NCBI RefSeq assembly: GCF_964355755.1
Contig: NC_092676.1
Coordinates: 21,680,288-21,744,287 of the forward strand
Origin: Antedon mediterranea
Taxonomy: Eukaryota > Echinodermata > Crinoidea > Comatulida > Antedonidae
DNA length: 64,000 nt
Direction: 5' to 3'
Part shown: piece after piece, positions 54,601 through 64,000 of the stretch
Layout of the letters: the number at the start of each line of letters is the position of its first letter
How positions within the stretch are numbered: position 1 is the first letter of the stretch
Program-made: the position numbers and the translations under genes
The notes under the pieces: generated by a model
Database searches by the model: none
Seen by the model: the letters and a program-made list of their open reading frames with translations, nothing else
Told to the model about the DNA's origin: nothing

Positions 54601-57600
54601 TTAATAAGTAGATTACTATATGTTATATTATAACACACCTGTGTAATATCCTCTCGCCATTTGATTGGTTAATTTTGTACTGAGTATTAAATTCTCCATT
54701 CAGTATTTGTTCTATTGCATTATAACAGTTTCATTTAATGGTTTTGTTATGGTTCTATTATACCTTGAATATTTTTAGAATGTTGTCTATTTGTTGCATG
54801 TTTGAAGAGCCAACTTGTAGTGTTCAGAAAAATTAGAGTCACTTTTAAACGAATGAAAATTTTTTTTTTTTAATTTCATTTTCAAATAATGATTACACTA
54901 CAGCAGTAGATTAGTGATTTTTAAATTAGTAGTTTTATATTTAAACTCTGCCTACACGATGATTATCAATCTAGTTGGACAAAAAAGGTGTAATGTGCCC
55001 AAATATGGTAGTGATACTCCCAAATAAATATAGAGCTTAAGACAGTACAGTAAACATGGTTGGTGGTGAATAAAAAAATATTCATTCAAAACCTTTTTCT
55101 TACCATTAAATACTAACCTACAGTACTACACTTAACCTTGATAAACCTTCAATTGTATTAATTAAAACATTTCATGGAGAAGGAAATTAATTACTGAGCT
55201 GTAATAAATGATATGAATGGTGCAAAAGTAGCAAACAATATACACGTCCATCAATAATTCTAACACTTGCCAAATAATGCTTTTTTCCACCATAGGCGTT
55301 ACTTGCAGAACGCTTGCCCATGTTAATGTTTTGACATTGAGAATTGAATTGGTAGAGTGTTTGTACACTGTAATATAACATGTTTGATGGTAATACATTA
55401 GAGATGTTTTAATGGGAAGCATTTAAGCCTGATTAATGTATTAATTCGGAAACAATCATTAAATGCCATGTTGCGGCTGCTTTGTCCAGTGTAACAATGA
55501 ACAAAAACCCAGAGGAATTTATAACTGTTAGGGCCTGTTTCTGCTGCATAAAAAATAACCGGTTAAAATCGGTGTGAATAAATTAAAATCGGTGTGAATA
55601 AATTAACTCCATTTTCTTGGCAGCAGAAACAGGACACATTTGTGGTAACCGGTTAAAAGGCAGCGCAAAATAACCGGTTAAAAACACCAATTTAAATCGG
55701 TGTTAGAACGCCGTTTAACCGGTTATCGCTGAGCAATTCTTAGCTGCAACACGAAATAACGGTTATTTGATTGACAGTTGTGACCCCGGGTCAGATACCG
55801 TCGCATACGATGTGTGTTTTCCTCGTGGTTTTGACAGTCGAACGAAGAAGTGAACATGTATGTGGATGAATGAAATCACAAGATATGTTATTCAGTTGTG
55901 GGGGGAGAGAAAGTACGGGGAAGGATGGCAGGCAATAGAAAAGAATCACAGATAATAATTAAGAGCATTTTTGCGAAAGTAAAAGAGGAGTTTGGGGTGG
56001 AGTTCCGGGGACTACCCAAGCTAAGCAATTTGAGGCGTTAGTACACGCTTGCGAAGGGTATGGATGGTCCTATATAATAAACACCAAAACGGAAACAAAA
56101 GGAACTCAGAATGTTGCAAATACCTACCAAACGATAGTAGATAATGGTTAATTAATTATGAAAACCCAAATTTTATAGCAAAAATCATCCGAATTTATGT
56201 TATAAACGATGAATTTAGCAACAAAAACTTAATCCAAACGAGCGTATTTATGGCACGCCCTTAGTGCCTTTAATAGGAGAACAATGAACATTCTTACTTT
56301 GATCATTTTACATAATATAATTTTTTAGAAAAAACATCACATCGACCGAAAACAAAGGTAATCAGAGCCTTTGATAATATATTAAATATGATTTTATTAA
56401 GCATAGAAATGTGTTATTATTTATGTTAGTACATAAATATACGAAATAATGTTCAATACTCATTATTTTATTAAAGGCACTATATGCGTGCGATATTCTA
56501 TGACTTGGATACTCTCGTTTGATTTAAGTTTTTGTGGCTAAACTCATCGTTTTTAACATAAATTCGGACGATTTTTGCTATAAAAGTTGGGTTTTCATAA
56601 TTAATTTACAATTATCTACTCTCGTTTGGTAAGTATTGCAACATTCTGAGTCTCGTTTTTGTTTCCGTTTGGTGTTTTGTGACAACAGTCGTTCACGTGG
56701 GAAGGGCCGTATGTCATCGTCTTTGTTGAGGATAAAATTATCCTAGTTTAGGCGATCGGGCGCTGCACGACCCTCCCCATCATGTTATTGAAGGCGCCAT
56801 GAGAATTAATTTTATTAGCGATGTAAGTAGGCTTTACAAAAAACAAAACTTGTAGACCTGGAGACAACATTTTATTTTTTTAACATGTTTGAGTGAGATG
56901 TTCGGCGATATAATACACACGTGTGTACACACGACGTCGATGTAAACAAACAGCCAACTTCTACTTCCGTCTGAGTGTATTGCATTTTGGGTAATGATGA
57001 CATTTTGCTCGACGACCACCCATAGATTTAACCGGTTATTTCGGAGCACAAATTGAGCAGAAACGCGGTCTTGTTATTGTTATTTATTTTTAATCTATTT
57101 TAAAATAACCGGTTAAATTGCGTTATGCAGCAGAAACAGACCCTTGGGCTAATAATAATACAGTCAGTAACTGTAGTAATTATATACTGTAAAAAATACT
57201 AAAATAAACTGAGTTTTTATAGTAGTTTTTTTATTTTATTTTGTGATAAAAAAAAATCAAAATACAGTGTGTTGGATGTTTGTTAATGCTTTGGATTAGT
57301 TAGATTAGTTTCTGCTTCAAATTATGGAGGTGCTACAATACATTAAAAATGTAAGAAATAATATACAGTATTACCTTTATTGTTCTCAAAAGTAAAGATA
57401 TGTGATATTATAACTGGACTGTATGTGTACTGTTGATACTGTAAAATATAACTGTAACTGTAAAATATTTTAGTTTCAAGTGAATTTTTAAGTCTATTTT
57501 GGGCAAAGATTTTGTTTTGTTTGTTTATTACCTTTACTGTTCTCAAAAGTAAAGACATGTGCTATTATAACTGGAGTGTATGTGTTGTAATGCACAGTAA

Positions 57601-60600
57601 TGTGTGCTGTTGATACTGTAAAATATAACTGTAACTGTAAAATGTTTTTGTTTCAAGTGAATTTTTTAAGTCTATTTTAAAGTGCCTTCACAGAATAACA
57701 CCTACTTTTTCCTTCTTCCACAGCCGAACCCCATCTTGTGTATGCAAACCGTAGAGATATTAGAATTATCGATGCAGGCAGTAATAAACCAAAGTCGAAC
57801 AATTTCCTGGTAATAAACGGCTTGGATGATGCCGCTGCAGTGGATTTTATATTTGAAGAACAATATGTCTTCTGGACGGACATTAATCTTGCCCGAATTA
57901 GTAAAACACATTTTAACGGTACAAGGAGTAACGAACAGGAGGACATTATTACATCGGGCCTCATTTCAAACGATGGCCTTGCGGTCGACTGGATTGGTCG
58001 CAAAATATATTGGACGGACTCGGAAACAAAAAGAATTGAGGTGGCCAATTTCGATGGTAGTTCGAGAAAAGTTTTATTTTGGGAAAATTTGGACCAACCA
58101 CGAGCAATTGCGTTGGATCCAGTAAATGGGTAAGTAGGATGAAAAATACGGTTTGTCATGTCAAATTGACAAATTTCCAGATAATAAAGAGTGGTATGGT
58201 GTAAATATATGGGATGACAGGCTTCAAAATCTGTGCCATACAGTATTGTTTATATGTATCTATGTCGTGCCTAGCTTACCTGGATAAACCAACAGTAGCC
58301 TCTGCTCGAGGGAGGACTTGGATGTGAAAAATTAAATGTTCCTATAGAGCACTGTTTTTGTAAGCATTCAGGGATGTTAATATTGAGTTTTTTTTTCAAC
58401 CGAGAGAACGGGTTTTATTGGTCATCATACTGTAGACTAAAACTCTATCACTACAGAATGCAAAATGCTCAGGCGGTCAAACAATCAAGATCCTATAGTC
58501 TAGTACCACCTGTAGTACAGTAGGTCAATCAATTTGTATTTGTACGTCATCATCTCTGTTGTTGAGATAAGTTGAGGACCCTTCCTACAGTATAAGGAAT
58601 GAAGCTTCAAAATATCCAAGTATAGTAGTTAGTAGGCCTACTGTAGTAAAGTATACAGTACAGTAGTACATTGTTAGTTAAATAGATGGTGCACAGTGCT
58701 AAACTGGTGAAATGGCGCTGCCAATTAATTATAATACTGTACAGTACTACTATGTAGATTACTAGTTTAGTTTACTACTTTATGGAAGGACTAGTAACAT
58801 TCCTGTTTAATTGTACTGCCTTTGAGTTTGTGTAATGCATCAGTCTTCAATTTGTTCAAAGTCAAAACATGTCTCAAGTTTGTTCATTTGTCACAATAAT
58901 GATTGACACTTGATTTTTAATGTGACATTTGTTTTTTTGTTGTTTTAAATTTTCATGTGGAGTGGATAGTTTATTTCTATGCATTGTTGTTTTTTAACCA
59001 TAGACTTCAGTCGGCCTTTAAAATACAAGTCTTATAACTAATTTGTATTTCTTAGTTCAGGGATCATATACAAGTTGAAATAATCTCCCTTTTCACTAGT
59101 TAGGAAATTCACAAGAAAACAAACAGAGAAGTTATGATTGGCAGGTGGATTGACAAGTTAGCTTAGCATGACCCTAGGGCACATGGTGCCATTCAGTCTG
59201 TATGTGAGCTATCAGGCCCCTGTTGTGTCCTGGTAGAAGACAAGGTCATCTAGTAGAAGACTGGCTAAATTGTTTTTTCATGTGGCCTGATGACAAGAAT
59301 TTCTTTTACTGTCCAATAGTTTGTCACCAGTAGGTAATATGTTATTACTGTACTTGGTAAAATGTCAACTAGTAATGTTCTTTAGTTCAACTATCATGTG
59401 TTAATTGACAACAAAAAGGAAAAGAAAATAAGTTCTCAGTTTGTTTGATTCAACTTCACAAGTACAGTAATATTCCAATGACAGATGATGTAAATTATTA
59501 CTGTATGTTCAACTGTTTTACTGTATGTTCACTTGACAAAGGAAAGGAAAACAAGTTTTTCATTTTAACATACTGTACCATTTTAAAAGAAAAGTATACA
59601 AGCAGCATTGTTTTAATTCATTCTTAACATTTTTTTAATCTATTGAATATTAATTTAAAATTTGTCAAGATTTTAGTCTACCCAAATGTTTCAAAATATC
59701 ATTTAGAACCTTTTAACAAGACATTTTGGACAGGTACTTTTTGATGACCGCAAAAAGATCTAAACCTAAGCTTGGCAAAATTAAAAGCGTTCCTACTTTA
59801 TAAATATAGTAAAACCTCATGTCAGCTCTTTCTTACTGTGGCTCAAATAGGCTTACACACATGCAGTAGAAATCAATGCAGTGACATGCTATTAGGGTAA
59901 ACACAACCATTTATTATATTTGTCTACCCACTAGGATACATGACATTAATTAGCAGAAGGTCTTAAGAAAAACATTAAAGACTTACATACATTTGACAGT
60001 CAGAATTTTCCCATGACATTAACTTTAATTGGGTATGATTATTGTACACTCACCCCTTGTATTTAATTATAACTTATAATTATATGAACTTATGAACATC
60101 TACATAAAAATATTTTTAAGTAATCAGTAGTTTTCTTATTTAATACAACATTGCCCCTTCAGTCAAAAAGTAATTATGCCATACAAATTATTTTTTACCA
60201 TCCAATCCCTGCCAAAATCGGCCTGACATTTTTTTTCTTTTTAGAATTAAATGCAATTTACAAAATCTATTGGCACTATAAGAAGCATTATTGTACTATT
60301 AATACAGTACTACTGTATGTTACTAGTACTGTACAGTAGTACTGTAGTACTATGTTTTACATACAGTATTACTATTAGGTAATTGCAAATCACTGTACAC
60401 CGAAAAAATCCATAGCAAACCTCATTGAACCAACAAAAGTTATTGAATATGTACTGTTTAGTGCATGCCACTCACTGATATTGAAGCTTTATCTTTGCAG
60501 TTATATAGTTTTAAACAATCCTTTTCAGTTTCTTATATAATGTAATTAAATATTTATTTTTTTTTTTAACCCACAGGTATATGTATTGGACAGATTGGGG

Positions 60601-62441
60601 GGAATTACCAAAAATTGAGCGTGCCGGAATGGACGGAACAAAACGCTCTGTAGTTATAGAAGAAAATATACATTGGCCAAATGGCTTAACAATAGACTAC
60701 GAAGAGTCGCGTCTCTTCTGGGCTGATGCCAAAAAGACTTTTATTCATAGTTGCAATTTTGATGGATCAAATAGGACTCTTGTGTTAGAAGGAGCCGATT
60801 TGCTGCCCCACCCTTTTGCATTGACTTTGTACAGAGATACTTTATATTGGACAGATTGGGAACTGCATATAATATCCTCTTGTAATAAATACGATGGAAG
60901 CAATAGAAAAGTAGTTAAAAAAGATGTTTTTTCACCTATGGATATACATGTTTATTCGGCGGAAAGACAAAAAAAATCAAGTAAGTTGGTTCAAAGTATA
61001 CAGTAGTGCAAAGAGGAGAAGTAAACTATACAGTATTTATATTACTGTATACTATCCGAACATATACTGTACCAGACCTGAGCAGGTACCTCATTCCCAC
61101 CCCATTCTACTGTCTATTTTACTTTAAAAAACTTCCCAAACTGGCCCATTCTCTCAATCCTCAACCTTCTGTAATGGTTTTCATTAACTGTGCAATACTT
61201 TATTCCTCCCAACTGTATTGAAACTTAATTTTCTTTTGTTCGCAGGTTTTAATCCATGTACAGTGAACAATGGAGGCTGTTCACACCTGTGTTTAATGGC
61301 TCCAAATGAGTTTCACCATTCCTGTGCCTGTCCAACTGGTGTACTACTTCTTGAAGATCAACTCACCTGTGCCGATGGTATGTATCATTGGACACATAAT
61401 AATTATTTTCACTGGATAAACCTAGACAATAGATTTTATTACTGTAGTTTCAAAGAGCAACCAAGCACGAATTTAAGCAGGGGGATATCAGGCTTTAGCC
61501 CCTCTCCCCCCACCCCCCCTAAAATTTAACACAATAACAGCAATGTCTTTTTAATATAAAATAATGAATATTTTTTGCAACCCAGACTTTAGCCCCCTAA
61601 AATTTAACAGCCATGTCTTTTTAAAATAAAATAATGACTATTTTTGAATACTCAAAAATGCATTGACATTGATTTTCAAACTTCAAAGTTTGTGTAACAT
61701 ATCTAATGTTATGGTAGGCCTGAATTAAGATTACTTGATTATGACCAGACAAGCCAAGCAAGTCAAGGGAAGGTCCAACACTGTACAGCTGAACAAAATC
61801 AATATCCCTTGATTATGCTATATTCCCTTCAAGTGGTTTGTGTGGCCAGTCAGCCTGAAGACATTGTTTGCTGGTTATTGATTTGTAATATATACAGATT
61901 ATATTCAACATTTCAAATAACTTGTTTTTTGTTGGCTAAGATCATATTACAGGTATCATAGCACAATATATTGTATTTGTTTCAAGTGTCTGTCATAATT
62001 TCATGTTTAGACATTTTTCCAATGAATTTTCAAAGCCAATTAATTGGTCGTATAAACATGACATAAAATTATATTATGCATTGTGTGTAAGTAATAATTT
62101 CATTTGAATATGCTCTTTAAAGTATAAGAGAAAAGCAATGATCAGTAATATAAATATATAAAAAATATAATTATTTACATTAAAATAAATCTGTCAACGA
62201 TAATTTTTATCTGAAGCGAATCAAACAATGTTTATTGCAGGTCCTCGGGAGATTTTATTATTAGCGAAAAGAAGAGACATTCGGCGGATTTCATTGGATA
62301 CGCCAGATTACACCGACGTGGTGATACAACTCAAGGACGTGAAGAACGCAATCGCTATTGATTATGATCCTGTGGATGGTTTAATTTATTGGACCGATGA
62401 TGATGTTCATGCCATTCGAAGAGCAAAACTTGATGGATCAG
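48628..62441 (+). CDS. LRP6: LRP5/6-type Wnt co-receptor, first five exons (gene continues beyond the window)
   Basis: Exons 48628-48691, 57724-58129, 60577-60980, 61246-61377 and 62241-62441 join in phase. They encode a signal peptide ([17 protein letters not shown]), the first YWTD beta-propeller ([74 protein letters not shown]), an EGF module ([18 protein letters not shown]) and the start of propeller 2. Motif order and many residues match vertebrate LRP5/LRP6 and fly arrow. These are single-pass plasma-membrane receptors that bind Wnt, DKK and sclerostin through the propellers and signal with Frizzled. Which vertebrate paralogue is nearer cannot be settled; an invertebrate usually has one. 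The remaining propellers, LDLR-A repeats, membrane segment and PPPSP tail must lie downstream. Confidence 0.93.
48692..49873 (+). other. LRP5/6 intron 1, first part
   Basis: AT-rich. The ORF that runs out of exon 1 is intron read-through. No element identified. Confidence 0.5.
49874..50057. mobile_element. MITE, complete copy, about 184 bp
   Basis: Ends are inverted: left GCTTGGTTCCCACTAG-ACGTAACGCAAGGACG, right its reverse complement near 50005-50057. The inside also folds (GCAATCACAAGCGA / TCGCTTGTGATTGG). The truncated sister copy is at 27547. Confidence 0.85.
50058..51714 (+). other. LRP5/6 intron 1, TACTGTA-rich part
   Basis: Non-coding. The words TACTGTA, TACAGTA and ACTGTAC occur very often here and on to about 60.4 kb, in both orientations, singly or overlapping (e.g. 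GTACTGTACTGTACAG at 50075). Confidence 0.6.
51715..53415. repeat. Inverted cluster of a roughly 190-bp repeat
   Basis: Two units in one orientation (51715-52090) face three in the other (52091-53415, excluding the MITE). Each includes AACCCACTGGGTATAT, AAATTTCTACTGT, GGGGTAAAACATCATTTTTT and a GCAAACC-TCCAAAAAACCATAGCAAACC part. The turning point is at about 52090. One partial unit also lies at 60398-60475. Confidence 0.8.
52319..53102. mobile_element. 784-bp MITE with TA target duplication
   Basis: Ends CCGTATATTTCGGTGTATAA and reverse complement of CTTATACACCGAAATATATGG, with further GCGTCTTATACACCG copies inside the ends. Flanked by TA (52317-52318 and 53103-53104). A sister repeat unit at about 52136-52150 shows the uninterrupted site AAGTAGTTAAC. 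CG-richer inside; no coding region found. Confidence 0.85.
53416..55530 (+). other. LRP5/6 intron 1, middle part
   Basis: AT-rich; no element or gene recognised. Confidence 0.45.
55531..57143. mobile_element. 1.6-kb TIR element, Harbinger-like ends
   Basis: Ends GGGCCTGTTTCTGCTGCATA and its inverse at 57123-57143 (one change). TTA precedes and TTG follows, close to the 3-bp TWA-type duplication of PIF/Harbinger. The ends contain repeated AACCGGTTA palindromes. A short plus-strand stretch near 55930-56040 ([20 protein letters not shown]) might be a decayed coding piece. A second fold-back element is nested at 56081-56678. Confidence 0.65.
56081..56678. mobile_element. Nested fold-back element with arms of about 200 bp
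   Basis: 56081-56278 and 56471-56678 are reverse complements (CACCAAAACGGAAAC; CAGAATGTTGCAA; ATGAAAACCCAA; CGAATTTATGTTA) around a 190-bp AT-rich centre. Non-coding. Confidence 0.8.
57144..57723 (+). other. LRP5/6 intron 1 end, with a 150-bp tandem duplication
   Basis: 57370-57500 and 57528-57680 match (ATTACCTTTA-TGTTCTCAAA; TTTCAAGTGAATTTTTAAGT). The second copy ends about 40 bp before the acceptor of exon 2. Confidence 0.8.
57724..58129 (+). CDS. LRP6: LRP5/6 exon 2 (propeller 1, first part)
   Basis: Acceptor CTTCTTCCACAG. Blades: [55 protein letters not shown]; then [17 protein letters not shown]. Ends AATGG with donor GTAAGT, phase 2. Confidence 0.95.
58130..60576 (+). other. LRP5/6 intron 2
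   Basis: Non-coding, with many TACTGTA/TACAGTA words and one partial unit (60398-60475) of the 51.7-kb repeat. No gene seen. Confidence 0.5.
60577..60980 (+). CDS. LRP6: LRP5/6 exon 3 (propeller 1, second part)
   Basis: Acceptor AACCCACAG. Blades with [35 protein letters not shown] and [20 protein letters not shown], then [19 protein letters not shown]. At 404 bp it probably equals two vertebrate exons joined. Donor AAGTAAGT, phase 1. Confidence 0.95.
60981..61245 (+). other. LRP5/6 intron 3
   Basis: Short intron; nothing recognised. Confidence 0.6.
61246..61377 (+). CDS. LRP6: LRP5/6 exon 4 (EGF-like module)
   Basis: [18 protein letters not shown], then [20 protein letters not shown]. Six cysteines in the EGF pattern. 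132 bp with phase 1 on both sides, the classic form of a movable EGF exon. Confidence 0.95.
61378..62240 (+). other. LRP5/6 intron 4, with a tandem duplication
   Basis: 61494-61580 and 61588-61655 share TTTAGCCCC, CTAAAATTTAACA, CATGTCTTTTTAA and AAAATAATGA. The first copy has a C-rich insert (CTCTCCCCCCACCCCCCC). Confidence 0.6.
62241..62441 (+). CDS. LRP6: LRP5/6 exon 5 (start of propeller 2)
   Basis: Acceptor [50 protein letters not shown], then [12 protein letters not shown]. Donor GGTAAAT, phase 1. No further exon of the gene is visible before base 64000. Confidence 0.95.
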
Positions 62442-64000
62442 GTAAATAATGAATAAGCTATCACAAACTCAGTTTACACATTTATATTTTCACATGCAAC
62501 AATTACTTTTCTATAGATTCCTAAGTGTCTGTTCATACATACAGAATAATAATTTTGTATTGAATACAGCATAGAATTCTATAGAAAATTACGAAAGCTC
62601 AAGGTATACATTTGGATACACCGTTTACAATACGAAAGTCATGTATTGACAGCCACCAACCAAATCAAATTTATTCATGCATACCAGATTTTCGCCCGGA
62701 TCATATTTGTAGACTTCAGTTTGTAATGAAAGCATTCGTCAATCTATTAAATCTCAATCTTATTAAATTAATAATTATGACACTTTGTGACCATGCTTTT
62801 TACAATATGAATGCATAACCCAAATGATCTGGACATGCCCTGAAAATAATTTTCCTGTGATTGATAAATTCAGTACATACTAAAATTTTGCCAGTTTTTT
62901 GAAAAAATCTCTAGCAAGCCTGCAGTAATTTTTTGTAAATATTTTATAAATTCCCAGCCAAAAATAATAAGGTATTTGCAGTGAAAAACCTTTCTTGAAT
63001 CTGTTTGAGTTATGTGATGATCACCAGGGAGTACTTCTCTACTCCTGAGCCTTGACTACAATTATTAAACCATCATCATCTTCATATTTTTCCCAATGAG
63101 CTATGTATAATGAGAGAGAAGTATGCAAAGTGGCAATTTGATGGGTGACCTTTGAACTGTTTAAAGGTACTTAAAAGGTCAAATTGGTTTTCCAAGGTCT
63201 ATGATAAGGGTTCAACTTAGCTTTACTATAAAACATATTTTTCAACACAGAATGGTTAGGAAATTATTAGGGTACGTTCACATGTACGACGTAAGAATGG
63301 CATGGCTTACGCAAGAAGTAAGGTAATCCATGGATTAAAATACTCATGTGTTCACACGTACGGCGTTCGTTAATATTAATGATTGGCGTTAAACAAAGAA
63401 GTCCAAGTATCGCTTACGTTTTAAAAGTTAAACCCTTAGTTAAAGCATGTAATAACTTATTTCTCAAGGGTAAAGCTATTCTACTACTGTGTATCTAGCA
63501 ATAGTTTTGTAGTACATTTTATACAACATGTAACTTTGAATTGTATTATAATAATACCATTTCAATACCCTATTTACAGGCAGTTAACATCCGGTAGGAG
63601 ACATTCATACCTAAATAGTAGAGTTATTATATATCTTGGCTAGATTTTTAAATAACAAAATGTTAATACTATTAATGTACAAATGGTTGATGGCAATTTA
63701 CAAACATTTCACAGTTCAAATGAAGCCTCATCTAGGTATTAGAAATTACTGAACATGATGTTTTTGTCTTGAATGGGAATAATTCACAGCCGGTGTAAAT
63801 CAAACATTTAGCCTGCTTCATTTCACCTATTATTAGCATCAGAATTCACTCAAATTAATTTGAATCTCACATTCTACAGATCAGTGCATGGACTGAAAGG
63901 TCAGTGAAATTCTAGAAAAGTTCAATAAATGAAATTGGGGCAAAAGGCCAAAACTTGAATGCTTTTTGTCTTTAAGTTATGATGTGATGTTTATTTGAGA
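62442..64000 (+). other. LRP5/6 intron 5, cut by the window end
   Basis: No exon with a YWTD motif was found. At 63273-63370 the phrase GTTCACATGTACGACGT recurs as GTTCACACGTACGGCGT about 80 bp on, perhaps part of a MITE. Otherwise plain AT-rich intron. Confidence 0.5.

Noticed and set aside
62442-64000. A sixth LRP5/6 exon
   Set aside because: No YWTD-type motif with flanking splice sites was found; the intron seems to run out of the window.

Overview
This is AT-rich nuclear DNA from an animal. Coding exons are separated by GT-AG introns, and two conserved metazoan genes (SYF2 and an LRP5/6-type Wnt co-receptor) are recognisable. There is also an NLR-like immune-receptor gene and a mixture of transposon types common in invertebrate genomes. 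I favour an invertebrate deuterostome, perhaps an echinoderm, but the sequence alone does not prove this.

Layout. 1-973 is a 26-bp minisatellite. 974-16,800 is a decayed mosaic of small minus-strand genes that I call families X, Y and Z, none of which I recognise. Several broken copies of each are spliced together in different orders, with repeated non-coding modules between them and a shattered protein-primed type B DNA polymerase of Polinton/Maverick kind (about 4.0-5.15 kb). A nearly intact integrase transposon (6,210-9,061), coding for integrase, OTU and an F-box-like motif, sits inside it. 15.2-23.0 kb holds two copies of one sequence. The second copy was opened by a TIR DNA transposon with a nuclease-like gene (about 16,920-19,900, Academ-like) and by a short non-autonomous LTR element (20,411-22,798), which itself carries a 783-bp MITE.

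28.26-39.79 kb is a four-exon plus-strand gene for a predicted membrane-anchored NACHT-LRR protein: short N-terminus, one transmembrane segment, NACHT ATPase, leucine-rich repeats. Its third intron contains a young Copia element (29,750-34,963). The middle of that element has been replaced by an antisense fragment of a LINE.

41.66-45.13 kb is the splicing factor SYF2 on the minus strand in six exons, with a LINE 3' end in one intron. About 3.5 kb away and diverging from it is the LRP5/6 gene, plus strand. Its first five exons (48,628-62,441) code for a signal peptide, beta-propeller 1, an EGF module and the start of propeller 2; the rest lies beyond the window. Its 9-kb first intron is rich in MITEs, fold-back elements, an inverted repeat cluster and the short word TACTGTA/TACAGTA.

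The three host genes show no obvious shared pathway. The NLR gene suggests innate immune sensing at a membrane, SYF2 is nuclear pre-mRNA splicing, and LRP5/6 is a cell-surface Wnt receptor. Exon boundaries were set by eye from frame, phase and splice consensus.
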